A DNA stretch of 64,000 nt from Actinoplanes sp. TBRC 11911 (GCF_012933445.1 NZ_JABBNC010000001.1:1-64000), one strand, 5' to 3'. Numbered from the stretch's first letter, positions 42,384 through 51,447 are shown. Notes: a model not told the origin generated them from the sequence alone. A program made the numbers and translations.

Positions 42384-43270
42384 TCGTCCTTGCCGGGGTG
42401 GCCGCGGCGCTGTGCGCCGCGGCCGCGGTGTATCTGTTCCGCCTTTTTCTGCGGATGGTCCCGGGCCGTCGTCGCTGGCTGGCCGCCACCGCCACCTTCG
42501 GCGCGGGGCTCGCCACGGTCGACCTGATCGTCTGGGTGGCCACCGGCGGCGGCTACTTCTGGCCGGCCTGGACCATCCTGGGGCTGTCCGCGCTGCTCAG
42601 CCTGCACGCGTGGATCGTCAGCCGGCCGCCCGGCCGCCGCGAGCGCGAGCTGGCCGCCCGGGTCGGCACGCTGACCCGCTCGCGCAGCGAGGCCCTGGAC
42701 CGGCAGGCCGCCGAGCTCAAGCGGGTCGAGCGGGACCTGCACGACGGCGCGCAGGCCCGGATGGTGTCGCTGGCGCTGACCCTGGGGCTGGCCGGGCGGA
42801 TGGTGCGGCACGACCCGGACGGGGCCGAGCGGCTGCTCGACGAAGCCCGCTCGACGGCCCGAGCCGCGCTCGACGACCTGCGCGCGGTCATGCACAGCAT
42901 CCATCCGCCGGTGCTGGCCGACCGGGGGCTGGGCGACGCCGTCCGGGCGCTGGTGCTCGACCTGGCCGTGCCGGTGACGGTGACCGGCGAGGCGCCGTCC
43001 GGGCTGAACGCGGCCACCGAGACCGCCGCCTACTTCGCGGTCGCCGAGTGCCTCAGCAACGTCGTCAAGCACAGCGGCGCCACGGCGGCCGAGGTGACCT
43101 TCGCGGACCGGCTGATCACCGTGACCGACGACGGCACGGGGGGCGCGGACCTTGCCGCGGGCACCGGGCTGCGCGGCATCGCCGACCGCCTGGACGCCGT
43201 GGACGCGCGCCTGGAGGTGGACAGCCCGCCGGGCGGTCCGACCCGTATCGTCCTGCGAATCCCGATTTAG
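42380..43270 (+). CDS. HisKA_3 sensor histidine kinase
   Basis: 296-residue sensor kinase. Two hydrophobic helices (~1-25 and ~36-78) anchor it. The dimerisation/phosphoacceptor box is VERDLHDGAQARMVSLAL with H121. The ATPase domain has N-box ECLSNVVKHS and G-box VTDDGTGGAD...GTGLRGIADR. The extracellular region is minimal, so sensing is probably within the membrane or through DUF418. ATG overlaps the DUF418 stop (ATGA). Its last 4 bases overlap the convergent dodecin gene. Confidence 0.9.
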   Translation: MIVLAGVAAALCAAAAVYLFRLFLRMVPGRRRWLAATATFGAGLATVDLIVWVATGGGYFWPAWTILGLSALLSLHAWIVSRPPGRRERELAARVGTLTRSRSEALDRQAAELKRVERDLHDGAQARMVSLALTLGLAGRMVRHDPDGAERLLDEARSTARAALDDLRAVMHSIHPPVLADRGLGDAVRALVLDLAVPVTVTGEAPSGLNAATETAAYFAVAECLSNVVKHSGATAAEVTFADRLITVTDDGTGGADLAAGTGLRGIADRLDAVDARLEVDSPPGGPTRIVLRIPI

Positions 43271-43476
43271 TCTTCTACGCGGAAGCCAATCTTCATCCGC
43301 ACCTGGAAGTAGGCGACCTCGCCGTCGGTCACCTGGCCGCGGATCTCCTGCGTCTCGAACCACTCGATGTTGCGGACCGTGCGGTTGGCCTTGGAGATGG
43401 CCGTGCGGATGGCGTCGTCGACGCTGGTCGGGCTGCTGCCGACGACCTCGGTGAGCCGGTACACGTGGTTGGTCAT
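43267..43476 (-). CDS. Dodecin
   Basis: 69-residue dodecin. The family sequence is clear: HVYRLTEVVGSSPTSVDDAI, followed by RTVRNIEWFETQEIRG with the flavin-stacking Trp, and AYFQVRMKIGFRVED. Dodecins form hollow dodecamers that store FAD/FMN or CoA. ATG at 43476, with GGAGG upstream. Convergent with the kinase gene, touching it by 4 bases. Confidence 0.95.
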   Translation of the reverse strand: MTNHVYRLTEVVGSSPTSVDDAIRTAISKANRTVRNIEWFETQEIRGQVTDGEVAYFQVRMKIGFRVED

Positions 43477-43620
43477 GCGGGCCTCCTGGTCCTGTCTCTC
43501 TGGAGGTTATAGCTGACCAGACCCCGAACTGGTACGCAGCTGCGTTCTTGTTCCGGCGGGTATACGCGACTGAAGATCGGGAGCGGAACCGGCGATGTGT
43601 GGAGAGCGGAGACGCGGCGG

Positions 43621-43935
43621 ATGAGCCCGGTGAAGGTGCTGACGGCAACCTCGGACCCCATGGACGCGAGCACGCGTCTCGACTTCGCGCGCCTGCTGCG
43701 TGCCCTGATGCAGGAGCGCCGGCGGTCCGCGGACAGCGTGGCGCGGCGCAGCCGGTACGCGGGGATGCCGATCTCCCGCGCGACGGTCTACAACCTGATC
43801 GCCGCCGAGGGCGTGCCCCGGAGGGAGACGGTGCTGGGCTTCCTCCGGGGCTGCGGCCTGCCGGCCCAGGAGCAGATCCGGTGGCTGGTCACCTTCGACC
43901 GGCTGTACCCGGCCGGCAGGCGGGCCGCGTCCTAA
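43621..43935 (+). CDS. Small helix-turn-helix protein
   Basis: 104-residue protein with an XRE-like helix-turn-helix: LRALMQERRRSADSVARRSRYAGMPISRATVYNLIAAEGVPRRETVLGF-type spacing, residues ~25-75. Start taken at ATG 43621; a GTG eight codons upstream is equally possible. No regulated partner is obvious; it precedes the large sensor kinase by 80 bases. Confidence 0.65.
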   Translation: MSPVKVLTATSDPMDASTRLDFARLLRALMQERRRSADSVARRSRYAGMPISRATVYNLIAAEGVPRRETVLGFLRGCGLPAQEQIRWLVTFDRLYPAGRRAAS

Positions 43936-44015
43936 ACGGTGATCTCGATCACCGCGGCCCCGCCTGAGGCCCCCTTCGTTTCGCCACATCGCGGGACGGT
44001 GGCAGCCTCGATGCC

Positions 44016-46055
44016 GTGCAACTGAGAGCCCGCCGCCTCCCTTTCTCACTCGAGGTGGCGCTGTCCGTCGTGGTGGCCATGATCGCGTTCGCCGCGGCGA
44101 GCGGGGTCTGCGTCGCCGCGCGGCACAGCCACGTCCCCGACCTGGTTCTCGGACTCGCACTGCTGGCGGTCGTGCTGGCGGTGGCCCAGACCGCCGGAAT
44201 CCTGTACGCGCTACCGGTCGGCGTGGTCGCCACCGAGGCGTACGACTGGTTCTTCCTGCCGCCGCTGCGCTCGCTCGACCCGGCCACCTTCTCCGTCCTG
44301 GGCCTGCTCATCGCGATGGCGACGATGGTCGGCGCGGTGACCACGACGATCGCCCGCAACGCGGTGGCCTCGGAGCGCGCCCGCGGCAACCTGGCCGACG
44401 AGCAGGCCGCCCTGCGACGCGTCGCCACCCTGGTCGCGGGCGGTGCGGCGCCCTCCGAGGTGTTCGCGGCGGTCTCCGACGAGCTGGGCCGCCTGTTCGG
44501 CGCCGACGCCAGCTTCGTGGCCCGGCTCGACACCCACCCGGACGCCGACCAGACCGAGCCGTGGGTGACCGTGGTCGGCTCGTACGGGCTCTCCACCGGC
44601 GACGCCCCGGTCGGGACCAGGGTCGACCTGCCGCCCGGCCGGATGATGCGCTCCGCGATCGACGGCGGCAAGCCGGTGCGGCTGGTCGGCGACCGGCTGA
44701 TCGTCGGGCCGTTCGGCGTGATCGCCGCCAAGCTCGGTCTGCTGTCCGGGATCGCCACCCCGATCAAGGTGGGGACCCGCACCTGGGGCGTGACGGTGAT
44801 GGCCTCGCGCGACGACTTCCAGCCCGGCGCCGAGTCCCGCATCGCCGACTTCATGGAGCTGGCCGCCATGGCCATCGCCAACACCGAGGCCGACGAGCAG
44901 CTGCGCCGGCTCGCCGACATGCAGGACTCGCTGCGCCGGCTGGCGTTCCTGATCGCCCGGGGCGTGGAACCGGAGCGGGTGTTCTCCGCGGTCACCAAGG
45001 AGGTCCTGCGTCACTTCGGCGACGGCGGCACGGCCCGGCTGCTGCGCTACGAGCTGGACGGCACGGTCACGCTGCTGGCCAACGAGGGCACCTCCGGGCC
45101 GCACGTGCAGGTCGGCGGCCCGTGGGAGAACCGGCCGCCGGAGGGCGTGCTGGAGACCGTGCGGCGCACCGGGCGTCCCGCCCGCGTCGACGACTACCGC
45201 TCGCTGCCGGGCGGCGAGGTGTACGCCGCCGAGGGCATGATCTCCGCGGTCGGCATGCCGATCCACGTCAACGGGCGCCTGTGGGGGCTGATCTCGGTCG
45301 GCACCGGGCACGGGCACCTGCCGCCCGACCTCGAGGCGCGGATGACCGAGTTCACCGACCTGGTGGCGACCGCGGTGGCGGACGCGCAGAGCCGTGACGA
45401 GCTGACCAACTCGCGGGCCCGGATCGTCGCCGCCTCCGACGAGGCGCGCCGGCGCATCGAACGCGACCTGCACGACGGTGTCCAGCAGAGCCTGGTGGCG
45501 CTCGCGCTGCGGCTGCGCTCGGCGGCGATGGACGCGGCCGCCCGCGGCGAGGCCCACGAGGAGGTGGCGGACGTCGCCACCACGCTGATGTCGGTCATCG
45601 AGGAGCTGCGGGAACTGTCCCGCGGCATCCATCCGGCGGTGCTCTCGGACTCCGGTCTGCGCCCGGCTCTGCGGGCCCTCGGCCGCCGGTCACACGTGCC
45701 GATGAAGGTGGACGTCCGCTTCGAGGGGCGTCTTCCGCTGCCGGTCGAGGTGGGTGCCTACTACGTCGTCTCGGAGATGCTCACCAACGCCGTGAAGCAT
45801 GCCGGCGCCTCGCTGGTCGAGGTCGAGGCCGACGAGAAAGACGATGTGCTGACGCTGCGGGTCCGGGATGACGGCGTCGGCGGCGCCGACCCGGAGCGGG
45901 GAACGGGGCTTCTCGGTCTCAAGGACCGGATCGAGGCCCTGGGCGGGACGTTCGACGTGCACAGCCCCGTAGGCGAGGGCACGACCGTCACGTGCCGGAT
46001 TCCGACGCGGCGCGCCATCACGGCGGAGACCAGCGGCGGATTCCGGCGAAACTAA
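44016..46055 (+). CDS. DUF4118-GAF-GAF-HisKA_3 sensor histidine kinase
   Basis: 679-residue kinase. Residues ~10-115 hold four transmembrane helices in the KdpD-like DUF4118 arrangement (EAYDWFFLPPLRSL). Two GAF domains follow (~130-290 and ~305-460). HisKA_3 phosphoacceptor His lies in RRRIERDLHDGVQQSLVALA; N-box EMLTNAVKHA; G-boxes RDDGVGGAD and GTGLLGLKDRIE. GTG start at 44016. The response regulator at 46386 is the probable partner, separated only by the oppositely oriented DUF5999 gene. GAF domains could bind haem or small ligands as in DosS-like kinases; no clear haem ligand was identified. Confidence 0.9.
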   Translation: MQLRARRLPFSLEVALSVVVAMIAFAAASGVCVAARHSHVPDLVLGLALLAVVLAVAQTAGILYALPVGVVATEAYDWFFLPPLRSLDPATFSVLGLLIAMATMVGAVTTTIARNAVASERARGNLADEQAALRRVATLVAGGAAPSEVFAAVSDELGRLFGADASFVARLDTHPDADQTEPWVTVVGSYGLSTGDAPVGTRVDLPPGRMMRSAIDGGKPVRLVGDRLIVGPFGVIAAKLGLLSGIATPIKVGTRTWGVTVMASRDDFQPGAESRIADFMELAAMAIANTEADEQLRRLADMQDSLRRLAFLIARGVEPERVFSAVTKEVLRHFGDGGTARLLRYELDGTVTLLANEGTSGPHVQVGGPWENRPPEGVLETVRRTGRPARVDDYRSLPGGEVYAAEGMISAVGMPIHVNGRLWGLISVGTGHGHLPPDLEARMTEFTDLVATAVADAQSRDELTNSRARIVAASDEARRRIERDLHDGVQQSLVALALRLRSAAMDAAARGEAHEEVADVATTLMSVIEELRELSRGIHPAVLSDSGLRPALRALGRRSHVPMKVDVRFEGRLPLPVEVGAYYVVSEMLTNAVKHAGASLVEVEADEKDDVLTLRVRDDGVGGADPERGTGLLGLKDRIEALGGTFDVHSPVGEGTTVTCRIPTRRAITAETSGGFRRN

Positions 46056-46061
46056 GCGTAG

Positions 46062-46298
46062 TTACGCGGCAACCGGCTGCTGACGCTGCTCGCGACGCGC
46101 CCGGATCGTGGTGCGGGTGTTGGTGCGGCGAGGCGTACGGCGTTGCTGCTGTTGCGGCAGGGCCTGCTCGGCGACGTCCAGGACGATCGCGCCGTTGCAC
46201 AGCATGCTCCAGCCCAGCTCCGCGTGATGGACGACGACGCAGGCGTTGTGCGCGTTGGGCTCATCAATGGACGGGCACTCGGGTCGATGCGTACACAT
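46062..46298 (-). CDS. DUF5999 protein
   Basis: 78-residue actinobacterial protein of DUF5999. The N-terminus MCTHRPECPS and the central HAELGWSMLCNGAIVLD are the family signature; Cys/His spacing (C2, H4, C8, later C) suggests metal binding. It ends in an Arg/Gln-rich tail. ATG at 46298. Longer open frames over this region are shadows of the response regulator. Function unknown. Confidence 0.85.
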   Translation of the reverse strand: MCTHRPECPSIDEPNAHNACVVVHHAELGWSMLCNGAIVLDVAEQALPQQQQRRTPRRTNTRTTIRARREQRQQPVAA

Positions 46299-46385
46299 GC
46301 CAATTAGAGTCGCGGAAATCACGAGGCGCCACATCGAGGGCAGCCCCACTCCTGAAGTACCGGCTAGCCGGTATCGTTCGGGGAC

Positions 46386-47039
46386 GTGGCGGGGCTGCGG
46401 GTGGTGGTAGCGGAAGACGACGTGCTGCTGAGAGAGGGCATCGCGAGTCTTCTGGAGCGTTCTGGCCTGGAAGTGATGGGCCAGGTGGGTGACGGGGCCG
46501 AGTTGCTGGAGGTGGTCCGGCGCACGCACCCCGATGTCGTGGTGGTCGACGTGCGAATGCCGCCGACGAACACGACCGAGGGGCTGCAGGCGGCCCGGGC
46601 GATCCGCGAGGAGCTGCCGGACACGGCGATCCTGGTGCTTTCCGCGTACGCCGATGTGGAACAGGCCATGGAGCTGCTGGCCAGCGGGCGCAGCATCGGA
46701 TACCTGCTGAAGAGCCGGATCACCGACGTGCAGGAGTTCCTGGCGGCGCTGGAGCGGGTCGCGAACGGCGGCTCGGTCATCGATCCGGCCCTGGTCGAGG
46801 AGCTGGTGACCGCGCGCCGGCGGGACGATCCGCTGGCGGCGCTGAGCCCGCGGGAGCGCGAGGTGCTGGCGCAGATGGCGGAGGGCCAGTCGAACTCGGG
46901 GATAGCGCGGCGCCTGTGGATCAGCGAGGGGACCGTGGAGAAGCACGTACGGGCCGTGCTGACCAAGCTGAACCTGCCGGACACCGACGACCATCATCGG
47001 CGCGTCCTGGCCGTCCTGACGTTCCTGGACGCGGCCTGA
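46386..47039 (+). CDS. NarL/LuxR-family response regulator
   Basis: 217-residue response regulator: receiver domain with acidic residues at 10-12, phosphoacceptor D55 (VVDVRMPP), Lys in YLLKSRI; C-terminal LuxR helix-turn-helix LSPREREVLAQMAEGQSNSGI to KHVRAVLTKLNL. GTG start. Probable partner of the GAF kinase immediately upstream. Strong resemblance to the regulator at 40520 suggests duplication of a two-component module. Confidence 0.92.
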   Translation: MAGLRVVVAEDDVLLREGIASLLERSGLEVMGQVGDGAELLEVVRRTHPDVVVVDVRMPPTNTTEGLQAARAIREELPDTAILVLSAYADVEQAMELLASGRSIGYLLKSRITDVQEFLAALERVANGGSVIDPALVEELVTARRRDDPLAALSPREREVLAQMAEGQSNSGIARRLWISEGTVEKHVRAVLTKLNLPDTDDHHRRVLAVLTFLDAA

Positions 47040-47169
47040 GGGTGCGGCGCCCGGGGCCGGGGCGCCCCGGGTTCGCGTTTTCGCCCATCGGCCCGCGGCA
47101 CGATCCCCTTTATCACGATATTTCGGGCAATCAGTGGACAGAAACCGGCATCGTCCGACCGGCTCTCAC

Positions 47170-47541
47170 TCAGGCTGATACGCCGCTGCCGGAAAGCAGC
47201 TCGTTCACCGCGCGGGCCGAAAGCGCGACCTTCGACAGATACCCGACCGCCGGGCTGGCCGCGATGATGTCCGCGTAGTCGTCCCCGCCGTGCGTGGAGA
47301 TCATGATCACGGGGACCGGCCGAGCCGTACGGGAAAGCTGTTTGGCCAGTTCGAAGCCGCTCTCGCCGCCGAGGTTGATGTCGACCAGCGCCACGTCCGG
47401 CCAAAGCTCGTCGGCCCGCTCCACCGCGTCCGCGATGCGGGTTGCGGTGCCCACGACAACAAGTCCCTCGCGCTCGAGCAGGGTCCGGGCGGCAGCGAGG
47501 AACTGATGGTTGTCGTCCACGAGCAAGCAACGCAGTGTCAC
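47170..47541 (-). CDS. Stand-alone receiver-domain protein
   Basis: 123 residues comprising only a receiver domain: acidic D9-D10, phosphoacceptor D54 in ALVDINLGGESG, Thr/Ser in MISTHGG and Lys in YLSKVAL. No output domain follows; the frame ends GSGVSA. GTG at 47541. Single-domain receivers act as phosphate sinks or protein-binding switches. It could connect with either nearby HisKA_3 kinase. Confidence 0.85.
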   Translation of the reverse strand: MTLRCLLVDDNHQFLAAARTLLEREGLVVVGTATRIADAVERADELWPDVALVDINLGGESGFELAKQLSRTARPVPVIMISTHGGDDYADIIAASPAVGYLSKVALSARAVNELLSGSGVSA

Positions 47542-47652
47542 ATGAACCAGGGTGCCAAACACGGACCCTCCCCGCATGCCTGCTAGCCGGAGGTTTCTCC
47601 GGCTGATGGTCCCGGTCGCATAGGCCGCGACGGGTGGGGTACTCCGGCAAAC

Positions 47653-48060
47653 ATGGCTACCAAGGCAGGACATGAGCTGGACACCGCAGAGCGTAACGCA
47701 ATGCCCGACAGCGAGTACGCGTTCCCCCGCCTGCGGAAGGAACCGCTGAGCGACGCACGTCACGTCCGTAACGCGATCGCCCGGTTCGACCAGGTGAAGG
47801 ACGCCACCGACAGCGAGCGCGACGAGGCCTTCCGCCGGATCCAGAAGGCCGCCGCGCGGTTCGGCGTGCACGTGAGCGAGAGCCGCTGGCAGGAGCTCGG
47901 CAAGCCGGGCAAGGGCATGCGCTCCTCCGGCAAGCCCGAGCGCGGCAGCTCCGCGCGTACCGGAAAATCCAAGGCCGAGTTGTACGCCGAGGCGCGCCGG
48001 CGTGGCATCGCGGGCCGCTCCGCGATGACGAAAGATGAGCTGCTGAAGGCCCTCGGGTAG
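47653..48060 (+). CDS. DUF6582 protein with SAP/Rho-N-like tail
   Basis: 135-residue basic protein. Residues ~20-78 (YAFPRLRKEPLSDARHVRNAIARFDQV, then FRRIQKAAARFGVHV) match DUF6582, found in actinobacterial stress and phage-related proteins. The last ~30 residues SKAELYAEARRRGIAGRSAMTKDEL form a Rho-N/SAP-like helical unit likely to bind nucleic acid. ATG at 47653. Possibly a chromatin- or stress-associated protein; inferred. Confidence 0.8.
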   Translation: MATKAGHELDTAERNAMPDSEYAFPRLRKEPLSDARHVRNAIARFDQVKDATDSERDEAFRRIQKAAARFGVHVSESRWQELGKPGKGMRSSGKPERGSSARTGKSKAELYAEARRRGIAGRSAMTKDELLKALG

Positions 48061-48074
48061 CGCCCGGCGCCCGG

Positions 48075-48752
48075 TCAGAAGTCGGTGCGCCGGTAACCGC
48101 TCATGATCGAATCGAGGCGCAGCGTGAAGCCCATCGCCCGGTAGAGGCTGATCGCGGCCGTGTTGGTCGCCACGGCGTGCAGGAACGGCGTCTCGCCGCG
48201 GGCCCGGATGTCCGCGATGATCGTCTCGACGAGGCGGGTCGCGAGGCGCTGGCCGCGAAAGGCCGGATCGGTGCAGACCAGGCTGATCTCGGTGTAGCCC
48301 GGCGGGCGCATACGTTCGCCGGCCATGGCGATGAGCGCGCCGTCCCGGCGGAATCCCACGAACGTGCCCATCTCGATGGTCCGGGGCAGGAACGGCCCCG
48401 GCTCGGTGCGGCGCACCAGATCGCGGATCTCGGGAAGGTCCCCGTGGCCCAGCACCACCGCCTCGGGATCCGCCGCGGCGTACACGTGTTCGCCCACCAT
48501 CTGGACGCCGCCGCCCTTATGCACCAGCTCCCAGCCGGGCGGCGGGGTGTGCGTCTCGATCGGCACGAAGAACTCGCCGCCCGGCGGGACGAATGCGGCC
48601 ATGTCCGCCCACGCTCGCGGATCGTCCGGGTCTTCGAGGGCATAGAACGGCGACACGTCGGTCTGGTAGCGCGCGGCTCGTCCGCTCACTTCGGCGAACC
48701 TCGCCTGTGCGCCGCGTAGCGCGCCCCACGCGGGGTTGTCCAGCACTGTCAT
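48075..48752 (-). CDS. GNAT-family N-acetyltransferase
   Basis: 225-residue acetyltransferase. The C-terminal GNAT domain has the acetyl-CoA site in LVCTDPAFRGQRLATRLV (Q/RxxGxG/A pattern) and HAVATNTAAISLYRAMGF; the N-terminal ~100 residues include FYALEDPDDPRAW, typical of actinobacterial FR47-like proteins. ATG at 48752. Substrate unknown. Confidence 0.88.
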   Translation of the reverse strand: MTVLDNPAWGALRGAQARFAEVSGRAARYQTDVSPFYALEDPDDPRAWADMAAFVPPGGEFFVPIETHTPPPGWELVHKGGGVQMVGEHVYAAADPEAVVLGHGDLPEIRDLVRRTEPGPFLPRTIEMGTFVGFRRDGALIAMAGERMRPPGYTEISLVCTDPAFRGQRLATRLVETIIADIRARGETPFLHAVATNTAAISLYRAMGFTLRLDSIMSGYRRTDF

Positions 48753-48810
48753 GCCTACATTTCACTGCTGCGCCACGCACATTCTTTGCGGTTGGGACCA
48801 ACGTCACGGT

Positions 48811-49518
48811 TCAGAACAGCCGAATGACAACCGCGACAATCGACCCCAGGCCGTACGCGACAACGCTGTAAACGGTGACCGGAAACCGCAGTGATTCGCG
48901 CCGTTTCGGCAGCCACATCGCGACCGTAAAGGCCAGTGTGACAAGCGAGAAGACCAGTCCCGCGAGCACCGTGTCGAAGGCCGCGTACGCCACGACGGTA
49001 GCCGCGAACACCACCGCGTTGACCCCGAGCAGCGGCAGATCCCGCCGCCCGAACGAGTCGTTGGGCAGCAGCCGCTCGGCGAGGAGCAACGCGGCCGTCG
49101 TCAGGAACGCCCCCACGAAGAACAGGATGTTCCCGGTATAGAAATCGTTGACGAAGAGCCCGCCGCACAACGTGCCGGCCGCGTGCTCCGGATCCGGGCA
49201 CTGCGAGTTGAGCAGATAGGACGAGACCTCGTGCAGCCCTTCGCCGGCCCCGTAGAGGTACGTGCCGACGACAAACGTGACGGCGAGCCAGAACGTCGCG
49301 CGCGTGGGGATCCCGCGCAGCCGCCCCGACACCACAAAGAACGTCCAAAAGAACGTCACGGTGCCGGCCAGGATCAGCACACAGGTCTGCACCAGCTGAT
49401 GAAGACTGAGAAACGAATGCGGCTGCAGAATGACATCGGTGGTAGCCGAGAACCGCTCGACACTGACCAGCACGACAAGCAGCGAATTGACAAGAAATAT
49501 CCGATTGAGAATGTGCAC
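48811..49518 (-). CDS. Uncharacterised seven-helix membrane protein
   Basis: 235-residue membrane protein with about seven hydrophobic helices, beginning HILNRIFLVNSLLVVLVSVERF. An external loop between helices 3 and 4 has two cysteines (SQCPDPEHAAGTLCGG) that may be disulphide-linked. GTG at 49518 follows GAGGGGTACC. Short 17-base gap from the DUF6973 gene, so probably an operon. Not recognised. Confidence 0.75.
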   Translation of the reverse strand: MHILNRIFLVNSLLVVLVSVERFSATTDVILQPHSFLSLHQLVQTCVLILAGTVTFFWTFFVVSGRLRGIPTRATFWLAVTFVVGTYLYGAGEGLHEVSSYLLNSQCPDPEHAAGTLCGGLFVNDFYTGNILFFVGAFLTTAALLLAERLLPNDSFGRRDLPLLGVNAVVFAATVVAYAAFDTVLAGLVFSLVTLAFTVAMWLPKRRESLRFPVTVYSVVAYGLGSIVAVVIRLF

Positions 49519-49535
49519 GGTACCCCTCGCCCCGG

Positions 49536-50240
49536 TCACGCGACACCGGGCGGCAGCCCGCCGTCCGCATCGGCACGCGGGCCATCGCCGTCCGCGTTCC
49601 CGCCCGCCTGCGGAGCGCCACGCAGGCCATCGCCGTCCGCGTTCCCGCCCGGCTGCGGAGCGCCACGCGGGCCATCGCCGCCCTGATCGCCGTGCGGGCT
49701 GGTGCGCCGCAGGCGGCCGTCCGGGCCGATCTCGACGGTCTTGCCGTCGCGGACCGCGGCCGTGACCATGTCCTGCAGGCGGTCCCGGGTCGCGTCCGGG
49801 TGGGCGCTTCCCAGTCCCCGGCCGAACTCGTTGTTGTGCAGGTCCATCGCCATCGCGACCACGTCGGCCGAGGGCAGCCGCTCGTGCGCCGTGGTGAGCC
49901 GCGCGGCCCACTCCGCTCCGAAGTGCTGGGTGAGCCGGGCACTCCAATACGTGTGCCGGAACGCGTCGGCGAGCCCACCGTTGAGCCCCGTCCGCCCGAA
50001 CACCCGGATACATCGGCGGGCCGCGTCCTGCGTGATGCTCACCAGCGTGACGAGCTGCGCCGGACGCAGGCCCCGGATCAGCTCGGCCTCCGAGTGCGGC
50101 ACCCGCCGCACCAGCCCGGCCTTCGTCATCACACGCCCCAGCCGACCGCCGAAGATCGGCCCGAGACCCTCCGGATCGGACGTCACCTGGTAGGCCGCGA
50201 GCAACTCGTCGTGCAGATCGACCGTGTCCGGCTCCGGCAT
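49536..50240 (-). CDS. DUF6973-type domain protein with repetitive tail
   Basis: 234 residues. The central part, ~90-150, has ADAFRHTYWSARLTQHFGAEWAARLTTAHE and AMDLHNNEFGRGLG, matching DUF6973, a domain with conserved H, E and N residues seen in polymorphic toxins and secreted actinobacterial proteins. No signal peptide. The C-terminal ~45 residues are a 15-residue repeat rich in Gly/Asp. ATG at 50240 chosen over a farther start because the extra residues are not conserved-looking. Cotranscribed with the seven-helix protein, which might be a cognate partner. Confidence 0.72.
   Translation of the reverse strand: MPEPDTVDLHDELLAAYQVTSDPEGLGPIFGGRLGRVMTKAGLVRRVPHSEAELIRGLRPAQLVTLVSITQDAARRCIRVFGRTGLNGGLADAFRHTYWSARLTQHFGAEWAARLTTAHERLPSADVVAMAMDLHNNEFGRGLGSAHPDATRDRLQDMVTAAVRDGKTVEIGPDGRLRRTSPHGDQGGDGPRGAPQPGGNADGDGLRGAPQAGGNADGDGPRADADGGLPPGVA
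49581..49680. repeat. 45-bp in-frame repeats in DUF6973 gene
   Basis: Two near-identical 45-base copies begin at 49581 and 49626, and a partial third at 49671. They encode ADGDGLRGAPQAGGN-type units at the C-terminus of the protein. Confidence 0.85.
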
Positions 50241-50355
50241 CGGCCCGCTCCTCCAGATCGTGCCCGGCCACATCTTCTGCCCCTGATAGACGGGTCAGAC
50301 GGCCGGGAAGTTCACGCCGGAACCCTATAGACCCACCTCCCTGCGTCCGCTGTCG

Positions 50356-51435
50356 TCATCGCCCGACCGTGTCCGGCGACACGCCCAGATGATCGGCCAT
50401 CCAGTCGGCGATCATCGGGCGGGCCTTCGACGGCAAGTTGGACACACCGTGGTTGCCCTCGGGGAAGCAGACGAACGTGCCCTTCGGCGTCTCGTCCGCC
50501 TGCCGCTGCGTCTGCTGCCACGGAATCAGCCGGTCGAGCTTGCCGGTCACGTACAGCGCGGGCACGCTGATCTGCTGGCACACCCCGTCCAGGTCGAGGG
50601 TGAGGGCCAGCCGCCGGCCCTCCTCGTCGTCGCGCGCTCCGGACTTCACCACGAACGCCTGACGGGTCATCGGCGGCAGGTCGTCCCACATGTCGCCGAA
50701 CCGGAAGGGCCCGCTGATCGCGGCGACCGCGGCAACCCGCGGCTCGTGAGCCACCGCACGTGGCGCGTAATACGCGCCCAGGCTCACACCGGCGACACCG
50801 ATCCGTGCGTGGTCCAGGTCGTCGCGATCGGACAGCAGGTCGAGCAGCGGGCTCACCGCCACCTCGTAGTCCGGCCGGATCCGCAGCTTCAGCCCCGTCT
50901 CCCCCTGCCCCGGCCCGTCCAGCGAGACGGTGGCCATGCCACGGTCCAGGAAGGACTGCTCGAAGTAGAAGAACTCCTCCTTCGTCGAGTCCAGCCCGGG
51001 GATCACGACGACGTAGGGCGGCCGTTCGACGCCCGCGGGCCGCCGCAGGTTGGCGTAGGCCGTGCCATCGGGAATCGGGATCTCCAGACGCTCGCCCGAC
51101 GGGTCGAGGCGCTCCAGCGCGGTGCGGGTCTCCCACACCGACCGGTGGGTGGCCTCGGCCGCCAGATCGAGGTCGACCATCCAGACGAACTTGCCGAAGT
51201 GCCGGTTCACCGACGCTCGCCGCCAAGCCTGCCCGGCGGTCAGCGCGTGCCCGGTCGCGTCCGCCTCCCGCGCGAACTCCGCCTGCTCGTCCGCGGTCCG
51301 GTTCCACTGCGGCAGCCAGTCCGCCCAGGTCTCGGTGCGCGCGATCGTCGCCATCAGGTCGTTGTAGTCCACGCCGTTCTGGATCAGCCGGGGTCCCCAG
51401 TGGGCGAGTGCGGTCTCGATTGCGGTGTCGGGCAT
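50356..51435 (-). CDS. Alpha/beta hydrolase (dihydropseudooxynicotine-hydrolase-like)
   Basis: 359-residue alpha/beta hydrolase with an N-terminal helical cap (~1-120) and core. Nucleophile Ser in GVAGVSLGAYYAP; acid probably Asp in VTGKLDRLIPW; His in PEGNHGVSNL. The overall layout matches 2,6-dihydropseudooxynicotine hydrolase of nicotine catabolism and related C-C bond hydrolases. It begins 12 bases after the E2 gene stop, so it is the last gene of the E1-E2-hydrolase operon. Role in cleaving a diketone-type intermediate is inference. Confidence 0.85.
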   Translation of the reverse strand: MPDTAIETALAHWGPRLIQNGVDYNDLMATIARTETWADWLPQWNRTADEQAEFAREADATGHALTAGQAWRRASVNRHFGKFVWMVDLDLAAEATHRSVWETRTALERLDPSGERLEIPIPDGTAYANLRRPAGVERPPYVVVIPGLDSTKEEFFYFEQSFLDRGMATVSLDGPGQGETGLKLRIRPDYEVAVSPLLDLLSDRDDLDHARIGVAGVSLGAYYAPRAVAHEPRVAAVAAISGPFRFGDMWDDLPPMTRQAFVVKSGARDDEEGRRLALTLDLDGVCQQISVPALYVTGKLDRLIPWQQTQRQADETPKGTFVCFPEGNHGVSNLPSKARPMIADWMADHLGVSPDTVGR

Positions 51436-51447
51436 GCGGAACCTCCG

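Noticed and set aside
46062-46997. 311-codon leftward frame over the response regulator
   Set aside because: Only its last 78 codons (DUF5999) are real; the rest is antisense to the NarL-type regulator.
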